Source: Enterococcus pseudoavium NBRC 100491 (GTDB taxonomy: Bacteria; Bacillota; Bacilli; Lactobacillales; Enterococcaceae). From it: 64,000 bases of DNA. Position numbers and translations under genes: made by a program. Under the pieces are notes generated by a model that made no database searches, had not been told where the DNA came from, and saw only the letters and a program-made list of their open reading frames with translations. Each line of letters starts with the position of its first letter. Within the stretch, counting starts at the first letter, position 1. Shown here piece after piece: positions 41,801 to 50,756 of the stretch. The DNA lies in NCBI RefSeq assembly GCF_001544295.1, contig NZ_BCQF01000011.1, positions 27,638 to 91,637 on the forward strand. The letters run 5' to 3'.

Positions 41801-43064
41801 AGTATTTATTGCGTATCTCAATGTCAGAAATTGTTCTCTCAACCATATCAACAAAAAATTGTATCGATTCCAAGAATTTTTCTCCTGAATTGTCAGCAAT
41901 ATTAATATAACAACCGGTGATAATCGAAGGGTCGAATATCTCGGGATTTAATACTAGTTCCTCAGGATATTTTCTTGAAAAAGCTGGATATAATAACAAT
42001 GCCTTTTTGCTATGAAGCAATTTAGCATACATCAAAATTTGATATATATCAGCATTCTTAAATACTCCGTATGCTTTATTCTTAACATCCAAAACCGCGT
42101 AAGATGATGGAAGATAATCAAACGCCTCATCTTCCGACTTGAACTTGTAAAGAATATCCGGCAAGTATTCTCGACTGTCTAATCGTGTTCCGTTACTCAA
42201 AATATCAGCGTATTTCTTAGAATCCTTCCAAGTCAAGAATTCTCGTGTATTTGGCGTATCCTTCAAAACTTTAGCAACGAAGTCTTCGAATAATCTATCA
42301 AAATTGACCATGAAACTCTCTGTACCAACAGAATTTCCCACATCATCATAATCAAGTTCGTCAATTATCATTGCTGCATATAAGAGCGTCTGTCTGTACC
42401 TCGATGTATTAGAATTGAAAACTAACGTTTCAAAAACACTACTACCCGACTCAACACTATCAGGAACCCCCTCAAAATACATAAGAAGTCTTGATGAAAT
42501 ACTTGAGTAACTTTTTACATGTCGCAACTTCGAAAGAGCCGTCACTATAAGCCTGTTCTGAAGATTGTCGAGGGATAGCCGTGAAACCTTTGTGTCAATA
42601 GGCTTGTTTTTCCCCTTCAGATGATTCATATAAGTTTTTCGATAATTCACAGTCCCTCTTATGCTTCTGCTTGTAATCGCAGTTTTAACATAAGTTTGAA
42701 TAATCCCTGTTTGGATATTTTTCTGCAAACTATCAAAGAATAATTTTACAACATCTACATCAGTCTGTGACTTCGAAACATCCAAAACCCCAGGACTATC
42801 TGATGATTTGTACCCATATACATATAGATACATCCGAAAAATATGTTCAAATCCAATTTCTCTGTACTTGGGTTGCAAATTAATTTTTCTTTTTGGAGTA
42901 ACTATATATCCAACGTATGACTTGCTTAAAGGTAACAACAAGTTATATTTGTCTTCTGAGCGCCAAACGACTCCATTTTTTCGTGTAAAGCGCTCGAAGA
43001 ATTCGACTTCACTCTCAAGAATGCTTATTATATTTTGGTCGGCTATATCAAGATATTCTCCCAT
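41799..43064 (-). CDS. McrC-like restriction component (PD-(D/E)XK)
   Basis: 421 residues from the ATG at 43064, 6 nt after AGGTG; upstream GTG/ATG codons overlap that site. McrC family features: LQPKYREIGFEHIFRMYLYV, KTAITSRSIRGTVNYRKTYM, SRLSLDNLQNRLIVTALSKL and the nuclease core YLPDILYKF ... YAVLDVKNKAYGVFKNADIY (PD...DxK). It supplies the cutting subunit to the McrB-like motor encoded upstream. With the methyltransferase it forms a LlaJI/BsuMI-like restriction-modification unit rather than a lone modification-dependent McrBC. Confidence 0.9.
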   Translation of the reverse strand: MGEYLDIADQNIISILESEVEFFERFTRKNGVVWRSEDKYNLLLPLSKSYVGYIVTPKRKINLQPKYREIGFEHIFRMYLYVYGYKSSDSPGVLDVSKSQTDVDVVKLFFDSLQKNIQTGIIQTYVKTAITSRSIRGTVNYRKTYMNHLKGKNKPIDTKVSRLSLDNLQNRLIVTALSKLRHVKSYSSISSRLLMYFEGVPDSVESGSSVFETLVFNSNTSRYRQTLLYAAMIIDELDYDDVGNSVGTESFMVNFDRLFEDFVAKVLKDTPNTREFLTWKDSKKYADILSNGTRLDSREYLPDILYKFKSEDEAFDYLPSSYAVLDVKNKAYGVFKNADIYQILMYAKLLHSKKALLLYPAFSRKYPEELVLNPEIFDPSIITGCYINIADNSGEKFLESIQFFVDMVERTISDIEIRNKY

Positions 43065-43073
43065 AGCCATCAC

Positions 43074-44708
43074 CTACATTGAAAATTCAGCAATAAATGC
43101 TTCTGCAAACTCATCTACATCTTGTAAAGAATCAGCAAGATTTTCACCAATAATCGCATTAATGGCATTTGAATCATTGAAACTATATTCTTTTAACGTT
43201 GGAAGAAGAACAAAGTTAAATTGGTTTTTAAATGAGTCCATCGACCATTTGTTATTAGCCTCTTTACCTGGGATAAAGTATGATTGCCCTAAAAGAAGCT
43301 CTGGATCACCTAAAGTTTCCAAAATCCGTTGATTTATAATTTTTAGGACGTTTCCTAAATCTATATCATCCAGTTCAATAGTTTCAGAAAGGAAATCATA
43401 ATTAGGGTATAGGTTAACGAATCCAAAACGTCTTCGTATTGCTAAATCAAGAAAGGCAATATTCCGGTCACTTGTATTCATTGTTCCGACAATATATAAG
43501 TTATCCGGTATTTTTAAACTTGTAACTCCAGCTATTTCCTTTGTCAGTCTAACTGTATAATCCCTATCGAGGGTAAGGATAGTTTCTCCAAAGATTTCAG
43601 CAATGTTCCCCCGATTTAACTCATCAATGATGAATAAATATTTGTTTTCCGAATTATTATCAGCCTTAATCTTCTCAATGAATTCCAAGAAGATACCCAT
43701 TTTAGTTTTTACTTGTGTAGCTCCATCTTTGCTCTCTAGAGTTTCAGAACCAATAAAGTCTTCATAAGAATAATTGGCGTGAAATTGAACTACTTCTGTC
43801 CTACCTTTGAACATTGGATCATCTTTCAAAAGGTTTGTGTACCTCGATTTACCAACACCCGGTACTCCTGTTAGAACAATTTGTTTTTTATCCAACAGAG
43901 TTGAGATTATATCTTTGTCGCTAGGATTATCTCCGTTTAGAGCCAAGTATTGCTCAGTCACATCTTTTGAAACGAAACTAATTTGCACATCTGAAGAACC
44001 TGTCATAGCGGATATATCTGGTAGTTTCGTTGCAGAAAATTCGAATTGTCCTCTTACTTCTTCACCCGTGATTCCATTTATGGCAGGAGTTATTCTGTTG
44101 AAAGATAAATCATCATCAAAAAGCCACAAAAAATCTTTCTTCGTGATTCTGAACATCTTTCGAATATGTTTCTCCAACACTTTTGTAAATTGCTTTTCAT
44201 TAGGAGATGATTCAAATTCAAATTTAGTAAACCGGAAAACCCATGCAGATAGATGTTTTAATGATATCTTATTACCGTGAAGATAGTTTTCTTCCAAAAC
44301 TTCTTGATAATTTCTTCTTAACTTTAATACGGATTCATTGTCATCATATAAAGGAACAACCAAGTTTTTCTTCTGAATTGTGTCTTTAATCCTACCCACA
44401 ACGCTTTGATATGCTGTGCCCGGTTGATAAAATGAAATACGTCCAAAATTATTCGGGAAAATTAGACTGTTCTTCTCCGCAACTTCAGTTGAATCGAACA
44501 AACCGGCTAACATCCAGATTGACTGAAGATAATCTTTCTTTTGTTGTTCAGATAATTTACTGGTCATAAACGTCACAGGAAACGTCATAGAGATTCCTGC
44601 TTGCTTAGCCATTAAATATAAAAATAAATTGTCATCTGTATCGAGGGGTAGCTCTTTAAAATAATTTATCGAATCTACCACATCTTGTTTCGGTATAAAG
44701 CACTCCAT
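43074..44708 (-). CDS. McrB-like AAA+ GTPase restriction component
   Basis: 544 residues from the ATG at 44708 (GAGGAGG 5 nt upstream); the ORF extended to 44750 overlaps the methyltransferase and is rejected. The AAA+ core has Walker A QIVLTGVPGVGKSRYTNLL (about residue 270), Walker B YLFIIDELNRGNIAEIFGET, the McrB signature VGTMNTSDRNIAFLDLAIRR (NTSD in place of NTAD) and arginine finger. The N-terminal 260 residues, presumably the target-recognition part, show no known modification-reader motif. It should translocate and present DNA to McrC. Confidence 0.92.
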   Translation of the reverse strand: MECFIPKQDVVDSINYFKELPLDTDDNLFLYLMAKQAGISMTFPVTFMTSKLSEQQKKDYLQSIWMLAGLFDSTEVAEKNSLIFPNNFGRISFYQPGTAYQSVVGRIKDTIQKKNLVVPLYDDNESVLKLRRNYQEVLEENYLHGNKISLKHLSAWVFRFTKFEFESSPNEKQFTKVLEKHIRKMFRITKKDFLWLFDDDLSFNRITPAINGITGEEVRGQFEFSATKLPDISAMTGSSDVQISFVSKDVTEQYLALNGDNPSDKDIISTLLDKKQIVLTGVPGVGKSRYTNLLKDDPMFKGRTEVVQFHANYSYEDFIGSETLESKDGATQVKTKMGIFLEFIEKIKADNNSENKYLFIIDELNRGNIAEIFGETILTLDRDYTVRLTKEIAGVTSLKIPDNLYIVGTMNTSDRNIAFLDLAIRRRFGFVNLYPNYDFLSETIELDDIDLGNVLKIINQRILETLGDPELLLGQSYFIPGKEANNKWSMDSFKNQFNFVLLPTLKEYSFNDSNAINAIIGENLADSLQDVDEFAEAFIAEFSM

Positions 44709-44721
44709 AGTATCCTCCTCA

Positions 44722-45996
44722 CTAATAACCGGCTTTCGCCAATTGCTCAACTATTGATTTACCAATTACTTCACCAAGTTTTGGTGGCACTGCATTACCA
44801 ATAACTTTATATTTCGATGAAATAGAATCACCAACAAATTCATAAGTATCTGGGAAAGACTGAATCCTTGCGATTTCACGTACGGAATACCTTCTATCCT
44901 CAACTGGATGCAAGATACCACTATTCTCAGGTGTGCCTGCTGCGGTGATTGTCCCATTAATTTCATGTCGAGCAAACCGTCTGTAAAAATTTGGAGAATG
45001 ATAACGTTTCATATCATCTCGGATTCGTTTCATTCTATCAGGAAGTTCCTCGTAAGGAATATTTTTCCAAGAACCACCTTCAGGAATAAATTTAATCAGA
45101 TTTTGACTTTGAGGTGATAGCTCCCAGACCTCATCTTGATTTGGTAGCCCATCTACATTTTTTATAGCAGCACCAACTGACAACTTATCATAATTATATG
45201 TCGTTGGTTCAGGAAATTGATAGTCAACATTGATATCACTTCTGATACCAACTATAATTACACGATAACGATTTTGAGGCACGCCATAATCACTCGCCTT
45301 CAAAAGTTGGTATTTCACCTTATAACCTGGTCCGGTATTTTCAAGAAGATAAACAATTGTATCAATGAGTTTCGAGCCATCTTTATTCTTCATTGATAGT
45401 AGTCCACGAACGTTCTCCATTACAACGACCTTTGGATGTTTTACTTCAATCATCTTCAAGACTTCAAGATACAAATTCCCACGGTCATCTTCAGTACCTA
45501 ATCTATTACCAGCATTAGAAAATGGTTGGCAAGGAAAACCACCAACTACCACATCAGCCTCTGGCAATTCCTCTGGATTAAGCTTTGTAATATCACCTTC
45601 GTGAATATCACCAATATTGTGTTTATAGTTTTCAATGGCTGGTTTTAATATGTCATTAGCAAAAACAATATCAAACCCTGCGTTTATCAACCCTAAATCA
45701 AGTCCACCTGCTCCGCTAAATAGAGAGATTGTCTTCAAACTGCTTTTTAACTCTGGCACATCAGTTGACTCTTCTATATCGTCAAACAAGCTAATATTTT
45801 CTACATACTCCATAACATCCTCAATCCTACAATCTAATGCACTACAAATCCTATCAAGAACATCTAGGCGTACATTTTGATCTTTACTCAATCTTGACAG
45901 TGATTGGTTGGTAATTCCGGCCATGTCACGCAACTGAGTCTTGTTTAAACCTTTATCAATTGCTAGTTTCCATAGCTTATTATACGAAAACGGCAT
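44722..45996 (-). CDS. DNA (cytosine-5) methyltransferase with N-terminal Cro/CI HTH
   Basis: 424 residues. Residues 1-65 are a Cro/CI-type HTH (NKTQLRDMAGITNQSLSRLS, RICSALDCRIEDVM). The methyltransferase core starts at about residue 88: motif I TISLFSGAGGLDLGL, motif IV VVGGFPCQPFSNAGNRLG with the catalytic Cys, motif VI VVMENVRGLLS, motif VIII QNRYRVIIVGIR, motif IX-X RRYSVREIARIQSFPDTYEF and YKVIGNAVPPKLGEVI. The fused HTH parallels M.SsoII and M.EcoRII, which repress their own genes. First gene of the operon with mcrB- and mcrC-like genes; it would protect self DNA from that pair. Confidence 0.95.
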   Translation of the reverse strand: MPFSYNKLWKLAIDKGLNKTQLRDMAGITNQSLSRLSKDQNVRLDVLDRICSALDCRIEDVMEYVENISLFDDIEESTDVPELKSSLKTISLFSGAGGLDLGLINAGFDIVFANDILKPAIENYKHNIGDIHEGDITKLNPEELPEADVVVGGFPCQPFSNAGNRLGTEDDRGNLYLEVLKMIEVKHPKVVVMENVRGLLSMKNKDGSKLIDTIVYLLENTGPGYKVKYQLLKASDYGVPQNRYRVIIVGIRSDINVDYQFPEPTTYNYDKLSVGAAIKNVDGLPNQDEVWELSPQSQNLIKFIPEGGSWKNIPYEELPDRMKRIRDDMKRYHSPNFYRRFARHEINGTITAAGTPENSGILHPVEDRRYSVREIARIQSFPDTYEFVGDSISSKYKVIGNAVPPKLGEVIGKSIVEQLAKAGY

Positions 45997-46024
45997 TCCT
46001 TACCTCCTGTTTTAATAGAAAAAA

Positions 46025-46066
46025 ATTCTACCTACATAGAATATCACAGATTCATGAAAAAATAAA
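46025..46066 (-). promoter_or_regulatory. Promoter and operator-like repeat of the restriction-modification operon
   Basis: On the - strand, TTTATT (46061-46066), 17 bp, TATTCT (46038-46043). A perfect inverted repeat ATTCTA-tgtagg-TAGAAT (46025-46042) overlaps the -10 box and the start region, a natural site for the methyltransferase HTH. Confidence 0.65.
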
Positions 46067-46691
46067 CCTCGTCTTTATTGGTTAAGGGGGGGGTCGTGAA
46101 TGCGTTCTTCTTTTGTCTTTTTAAGAGCACTAAAACCTTATAAAGTCAAGTGTTTCAAGGGGTGTCGCACTATCACAAATTGGGGCTGGAACAGCAAAAT
46201 AGGGGTGTCGGTTTTCTCAGCTCAAGGGGGGTCGACCCCCTCAGCCAAAAAATCCGACACCCCTTATATGTATTCTGCACCATCAGCCGGGCGAATTTCA
46301 CCCCAAAATAAAAAATCGTCCTCAAGCCACTCTTTCAAGAACTCCCAGTATCAGCCGTTTGTCGGCACTTTGTAAATGTATCATATACATTGTTATTCTA
46401 TCTCCAGCAACAGGTACTGGTTCAGATGCATTTGTGTTATCTTTTTTGTAGCAACGACCCTACCAAAAATCAATCCCATAGTGTCAACCCTATCCCAAAC
46501 TTCACCCCTTAATATGTTCCCACAAGCACCAAAAAAGAGACTGGGATAAAACTCAAAATTTATACTAAGTTCGATAATTAAAAATATTTTCACCCAACCT
46601 GTCAACTCGACGGTGTAAAACCTGTCAACTCAAGACTTAAAAGCATTTCCATCAACTCTACGGTCATCCCCAAAATCGTCATTTTTACATC
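46067..46691. other. Gene-poor right end of the element
   Basis: About 620 bp with no gene that I can support. It holds repeated GGGGTGTCG-type motifs (46086-46093 followed by TCG, 46159-46167, 46201-46210), a large hairpin (46201-46264) and three related short repeats GTCAACTCGACGG, GTCAACTC and ATCAACTCTACGG (46598-46662). The right attachment site is expected at or near its right limit. Confidence 0.6.
46201..46264. repeat. Nested inverted repeat with GGGGGTCGACCCCC core
   Basis: Outer arms AGGGGTGTCGG (46201-46211) and CCGACACCCCT (46254-46264) match perfectly. Between them, 14-bp palindrome GGGGGTCGACCCCC (46227-46240), flanked by GCT/AGC. The outer arm is also repeated in direct orientation at 46158-46167. 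G-rich and unlike its AT-rich surroundings; could be an origin, transfer or recombination site. Confidence 0.8.
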
Positions 46692-46727
46692 AAAAAAGAG
46701 CAATCCGGGTAATACCCCGAACTACTC
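46692..46727 (-). terminator. Terminator of rlmD
   Basis: On the - strand, a 12-bp stem GAGTAGTTCGGG / CCCGGATTGCTC with three wobbles, GTATTA loop, and six T. It follows the rlmD stop by 14 bp. Confidence 0.85.
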
Positions 46728-46741
46728 AAATGCCTATTATA

Positions 46742-48106
46742 TCAACGTTCTACACGAGTAAGCAGACCTACACACTCGATGTGAGATGTTTGTGGGAACA
46801 AATCAACTGGTTGAACTGTTGATGCATGATACCCCAAATCTTCATATCTGCGCAAGTCACGCGCTAAGGTTGCAGGGTTACAAGAAATATACACAATCTT
46901 TTCTGGATTGGCTGCCACTGAAGCTTCAATGAACTTTTCATCTAAGCCCTTTCTTGGCGGATCCACAAAAATCACAGAAGGATCAATTCCTTCACGTGCC
47001 CAACGTGGCATGATTTTTTCGGCTTTGCCGACTTCATAATTAGCATTTTCAATTCCATTGGCTTTAGCATTATATTTTGCATCTTCAATCGCTTGGGCAA
47101 TCACTTCTACCCCGTATACATGCTTAACTTTTTCTGCTAAAGACAACCCGATCGTCCCAATCCCGCAATACGCATCAACTACGATATCATCTTTCGTTAA
47201 TTCAGCTAGCTCAATCGCTTTTTGATACAAAACTTCGGTTTGCTCTGTATTTACTTGATAGAATGATTGCGGTGAGATTCGATACGTTTTTCCTAATAAA
47301 GTATCGTTGATTGCCGTTTTTCCATACAAGACTTTTTCTTCCCGGCCCATAATCACATTAGTCTTTTCTGGGTTAATATTTTGAATGACTGAAACAACTT
47401 CTGGCAATTCTTTTTTGATGATCTCCGCAATTTCCATTCCCTTAAAGAAACGTTCTGTCCGCGTCACTAAAATCACCATCATCTCATGACTATAATGGCC
47501 GCGCCGAACAATAATATGGCGGATAAAACCAGTATTGTCACGTTCGTTATAAGCTTTAACGTTGAAACGACGTAAGATATCTCGAATCACTAAAATCGCT
47601 TGATCGATTTTAGGATCTTGGATCAAGTAGTTTTCAATTGGCAATAATACATGAGAATTTTTACGATAAAAACCCGTCATTAATTGGTTGTCGACTTTTT
47701 GCACCGGGATTTGAGCTTTGTTGCGATAGCCGAAAGGTTGATCCATCCCTAAAGTTGGTGCAACTTGGACTTCTGGTAATTTAGCAATTGTTTTTAAGAC
47801 CTTTTCGACTTGCTGCTGTTTAAAGCGTAATTGATAATCATAGGTCAGGTGACTCAATGGTGCGATCCCGCTTCTTAACAGATCCATGTCTTTAACAGCT
47901 TGACGTTCTGGATTATCATTGAAACGCTCGATTACTTTACCGTAACCAAATTTTTTACCGACTTTTACCGCCTTGACTGTCATTTCTTCATCTGGCAAGG
48001 CATTTTCAATAAACAAAGGATACCCTTCAATATGGGCGACACCTAAGCCTTCATAAGATAAGTCATCAATTGTTACAGTGTATGTTTTATTTTTTTCTAC
48101 AGTCAT
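46742..48106 (-). CDS. rlmD: 23S rRNA (uracil-C5)-methyltransferase, RlmD/RumA family
   Basis: 454 residues from the ATG at 48106 (AAAGGAG 6 nt upstream). N-terminal TRAM domain (YTVTIDDLSYEGLGVAHIEG), SAM-binding motifs (VVDAYCGIGTIGLSLAEKVK, VIFVDPPRKGLDEKFIEASV) and the catalytic Cys in VYISCNPATLARDLRRYEDL. It methylates a uridine of 23S rRNA with AdoMet. The gene reads to a normal C-terminus (FPQTSHIECVGLLTRVER), so integration has left a complete reading frame, as expected for a phage that restores the gene 3' end. Confidence 0.93.
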   Translation of the reverse strand: MTVEKNKTYTVTIDDLSYEGLGVAHIEGYPLFIENALPDEEMTVKAVKVGKKFGYGKVIERFNDNPERQAVKDMDLLRSGIAPLSHLTYDYQLRFKQQQVEKVLKTIAKLPEVQVAPTLGMDQPFGYRNKAQIPVQKVDNQLMTGFYRKNSHVLLPIENYLIQDPKIDQAILVIRDILRRFNVKAYNERDNTGFIRHIIVRRGHYSHEMMVILVTRTERFFKGMEIAEIIKKELPEVVSVIQNINPEKTNVIMGREEKVLYGKTAINDTLLGKTYRISPQSFYQVNTEQTEVLYQKAIELAELTKDDIVVDAYCGIGTIGLSLAEKVKHVYGVEVIAQAIEDAKYNAKANGIENANYEVGKAEKIMPRWAREGIDPSVIFVDPPRKGLDEKFIEASVAANPEKIVYISCNPATLARDLRRYEDLGYHASTVQPVDLFPQTSHIECVGLLTRVER

Positions 48107-48120
48107 TATATTCTCCTTTA

Positions 48121-48210
48121 AAGGTAGATTCACTCATTCTAAAGAATTCTACCTTAAAAAGCAAGGTTATTCCAGTCGTTTCCTTCATATGACTGGATAA
48201 CTTGCTTTTT
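48121..48210 (-). promoter_or_regulatory. Two hairpins in the rlmD leader
   Basis: The longer one (48156-48210) has arms AAAGCAAGTTATCCAGTC and GACTGGAATAACCTTGCTTT with one bulge, then TTTTT on the - strand, so it can be a second terminator for the dagK/gat operon. The second (48121-48155), AAGGTAGA ... TCTACCTT, ends 14 nt before the rlmD ATG and touches its RBS, so it may modulate translation. Confidence 0.55.
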
Positions 48211-48250
48211 CCTTAACCTAATTATGAAAGATTGAAATAGTTTTTCCTAC

Positions 48251-48284
48251 AAAAAAGCGTTCCCATCGAGTTGACAGGAACGCT
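48251..48284 (-). terminator. Terminator of dagK/gat operon
   Basis: On the - strand, AGCGTTCC-tgtcaactcgatg-GGAACGCT followed by TTTTT, 6 bp after the kinase stop. Confidence 0.9.
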
Positions 48285-48289
48285 AAAAA

Positions 48290-49315
48290 TCATTTATCTG
48301 AATCATCTTGTTCTAATTCTTCATCTTGGATTTTTTCGTATTCTTTAACCAGTTCGATCCCAGCCTCACGTTTTTGATGATCGTCACCTAAAATCGCATC
48401 GTCATTGATTTCATCTGTATTGGCATAAAATTCAATGTGCTGATGAAGATTTTCAAAACGCATCGGAGCATCGCCACCGTATTCACCGTCAAGATTAATC
48501 ATCATTTTTTTATCGGTATCAATTAGACTAGCATCTAAAAAACTGGTCTTAACGTACAAGACTTTCGAATCATTGACGTGTTTACCGCCATTTAAGACTA
48601 ACGTAATCAAGCGAACGATTTCAAACAAATTAGCCGTCTTCACGACAATCAGTGAAAATTTTCCATCATCTAACTTCGCATCGGGAGCAATCGTTTCAAA
48701 ACCACCAATTGAATTCGTCAGACCTAAGAAAAACATCGAGGCATTGCCTTCGTACTCGCCGCCTTCGTAGACTAGCCGCATTTTGGTCGGTTTTATGCGT
48801 GGTAGCATTTCGGCTCCTTTTGCTAAATAAGCTAAGTAACCAAAAATACTTTTCAACTCGGAAGGAACTTCATAAGTCAGCTCCGTTAATGAACCGCCAG
48901 CTGCGATATTAATAAAATAAGTATCTGCTGCTTTTCCGATATCCATTTTAACCGTCTGCTGTTTTTGAATGACCTCAGCGGCGGCTTTGACACTGTTCCG
49001 AGGAACTTTTAAAGCCCGCGCATAGTCATTGGTGGTCCCGGCTGGAATAATTGCCATCTTAGGTCGTTTTTCCAAACCAGCGATTCCATTGACCACTTCA
49101 TTGATCGTTCCATCACCACCGGCTGCAACGACTAAATCAAAGCCTGCTTTAGCCGCTCTGGTAGCTTCATTTTTAGCGGAATCGGGTTCCGGTGTCGTAG
49201 CAAAGGCACTTGTTTCATAGCCCGCTTTTTCGATTGCCGCTAAAATATCTGCCAGATTATTGCGCATAATCTCTTTACCAGATACTGGATTATAAATTAA
49301 CCGCGCTTTTTTCAT
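48290..49315 (-). CDS. dagK: Diacylglycerol kinase (DagK/YegS family)
   Basis: 341 residues. KKARLIYNPVSGKEIMRNNL at the N-terminus, the nucleotide-binding VVAAGGDGTINEVVNGIAGL, IIPAGTTNDYARALKVPRNS and the C-terminal LIDTDKKMMINLDGEYGGDA are typical of soluble lipid kinases that recycle diacylglycerol into phosphatidic acid, needed for lipoteichoic acid turnover. Acidic tail (EYEKIQDEELEQDDSDK). It follows gatB by 10 bp, the usual enterococcal order, and ends at a strong terminator. Confidence 0.93.
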   Translation of the reverse strand: MKKARLIYNPVSGKEIMRNNLADILAAIEKAGYETSAFATTPEPDSAKNEATRAAKAGFDLVVAAGGDGTINEVVNGIAGLEKRPKMAIIPAGTTNDYARALKVPRNSVKAAAEVIQKQQTVKMDIGKAADTYFINIAAGGSLTELTYEVPSELKSIFGYLAYLAKGAEMLPRIKPTKMRLVYEGGEYEGNASMFFLGLTNSIGGFETIAPDAKLDDGKFSLIVVKTANLFEIVRLITLVLNGGKHVNDSKVLYVKTSFLDASLIDTDKKMMINLDGEYGGDAPMRFENLHQHIEFYANTDEINDDAILGDDHQKREAGIELVKEYEKIQDEELEQDDSDK

Positions 49316-49325
49316 GATTGAGCTC

Positions 49326-50756
49326 CTATCGTTTAGCTAATTCCTCTTGAAGTAATTTATTTACCACACCAGGATTGGCTTTTCCTTTAGTTGCTTTCAT
49401 GATCTGTCCGACTAAGAAGCCGACTGCCCGATCTTTTCCGTTCTTGAAGTCTTCAACGGATTGTTCATTATTGTCCAGTACTTCATTGATCATTGGTAAC
49501 AATTGGGCTGGGTCAGATAATTGAACTAGACCTTTTGCTTCCACTACTTCCTTCGCGTCGCCGCCGTTCTGGATCAATTCACGGAAGACTTTTTTCGCAA
49601 TCTTCGAACTGATCGTTCCGTCTTCAATCAATTTGATCATTCCGGCTAAGTTATGCGGTGTTAGTTTTGTCTCTGCTAATTCTAATTTCTCACTATTTAA
49701 GTAAGCAGAAACTTCACCCATCAACCAGTTGGAAGCTTGTTTCGCATCGACTCCTTCTTTTAATGTTTCTTCAAAGAAGTCAGACATCTCCCGGCTCAAA
49801 GTCAAGACCATTGAGTCATATTCTGGCAAGCCAAGTTCATTAACATAGCGTTCACGACGAGCAGCTGGCATTTCAGGCAATGATTCCCGAACTTTTTCAA
49901 TCCATTCGTCGTCAATTTCAAAACGTGGAATATCTGGCTCAGGGAAGTAACGATAATCACTTGAGCCTTCTTTCACCCGCATTAAAACAGTTTTATTCGT
50001 TCCCTCATCGTAGCGACGAGTTTCTTGTTGGATCGTTCCACCCGATAGCAACACTTTGGTTTGGCGTTGAACTTCAAAAGCCAAACCTTTTTTAACAAAG
50101 CTAATTGAGTTCAAATTTTTCAATTCGGTTTTAGTTCCAAATTCTTCTTGACCATAAGGACGTAAAGAGATGTTTGCATCACAACGCATGGATCCTTCTT
50201 CCATCTTCACATCGCTGACACCGGTAAACTGAACGATTGAACGTAATGCTTCTAAATAAGCATTGGCTTCTTCCGGTGAACGCATATCAGCTTCCGATAC
50301 GATTTCAATTAACGGTGTGCCTTGGCGGTTTAAATCGACATAAGAGTAGCCGCCGATACCATGCATATTTTTACCGGCATCTTCTTCTAAATGAACGCGT
50401 TCAATTCGAATTTTTTTCTTTTTACCATTCACATCAATTTCGATCCAGCCATCATGACCGATTGGTTCATCAAATTGTGAGATTTGATACGCTTTAGGAT
50501 TATCTGGATAAAAGTAGTTTTTACGGTCAAAGTGCATATTTTTTGAGATTTCACAGTTTAATGCTAACGCTGCTTTCATCCCAAATTCAATCGCAGCTTT
50601 GTTCATGACGGGTAAGACACCTGGATAGCCCCAGTCAATGATATTAGTATTTGTGTTTGCTTCCGCACCAAAGTGAGCGGGCGCAGGTGAAAAGATTTTA
50701 GAGTTTGTTTTTAATTCCACATGGACTTCAAGCCCAATAACTGTCTCTAAGTTCAT
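49326..50756 (-). CDS. gatB: Asp/Glu-tRNA amidotransferase subunit B
   Basis: 476 residues. [60 protein letters not shown] and [20 protein letters not shown] are the hallmarks of GatB kinase domain; the C-terminal helical tRNA-binding/YqeY-like region ends [19 protein letters not shown]. It activates the misacylated Glu-tRNA(Gln) or Asp-tRNA(Asn). Start overlaps gatA stop by one base. Confidence 0.97.
   Translation of the reverse strand: MNLETVIGLEVHVELKTNSKIFSPAPAHFGAEANTNTNIIDWGYPGVLPVMNKAAIEFGMKAALALNCEISKNMHFDRKNYFYPDNPKAYQISQFDEPIGHDGWIEIDVNGKKKKIRIERVHLEEDAGKNMHGIGGYSYVDLNRQGTPLIEIVSEADMRSPEEANAYLEALRSIVQFTGVSDVKMEEGSMRCDANISLRPYGQEEFGTKTELKNLNSISFVKKGLAFEVQRQTKVLLSGGTIQQETRRYDEGTNKTVLMRVKEGSSDYRYFPEPDIPRFEIDDEWIEKVRESLPEMPAARRERYVNELGLPEYDSMVLTLSREMSDFFEETLKEGVDAKQASNWLMGEVSAYLNSEKLELAETKLTPHNLAGMIKLIEDGTISSKIAKKVFRELIQNGGDAKEVVEAKGLVQLSDPAQLLPMINEVLDNNEQSVEDFKNGKDRAVGFLVGQIMKATKGKANPGVVNKLLQEELAKR

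Larger units (their letters stand above)
1..46690. mobile_element. Prophage (siphovirus-like) integrated at the 3' end of rlmD, left end outside window
   Basis: A continuous phage gene order is visible: serine recombinase, amidase, holin, tail, head, terminase, replication and regulatory genes, nearly all on the - strand, then two defence-like cassettes. The right limit is inferred to lie between the last element gene (methyltransferase, start 45996) and the rlmD terminator (46692-46727). Serine-recombinase phages of the phi-m46.1 type are known to use the rlmD/rum gene as target, which fits. The left attachment site is not in the window, so no att duplication could be compared and the exact junction is unproven. 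Confidence 0.85.

Noticed and set aside
46100..46375. 91-codon + strand frame at the right end of the element
   Set aside because: It runs through the GGGGTGTCG repeats and palindrome, lacks an RBS and reads as low-quality, Pro/Ser-rich protein with no family character.
46393..46605. 70-codon - strand frame before rlmD
   Set aside because: No RBS, hydrophobic start that spans repeat DNA, and no recognisable protein; likely chance.
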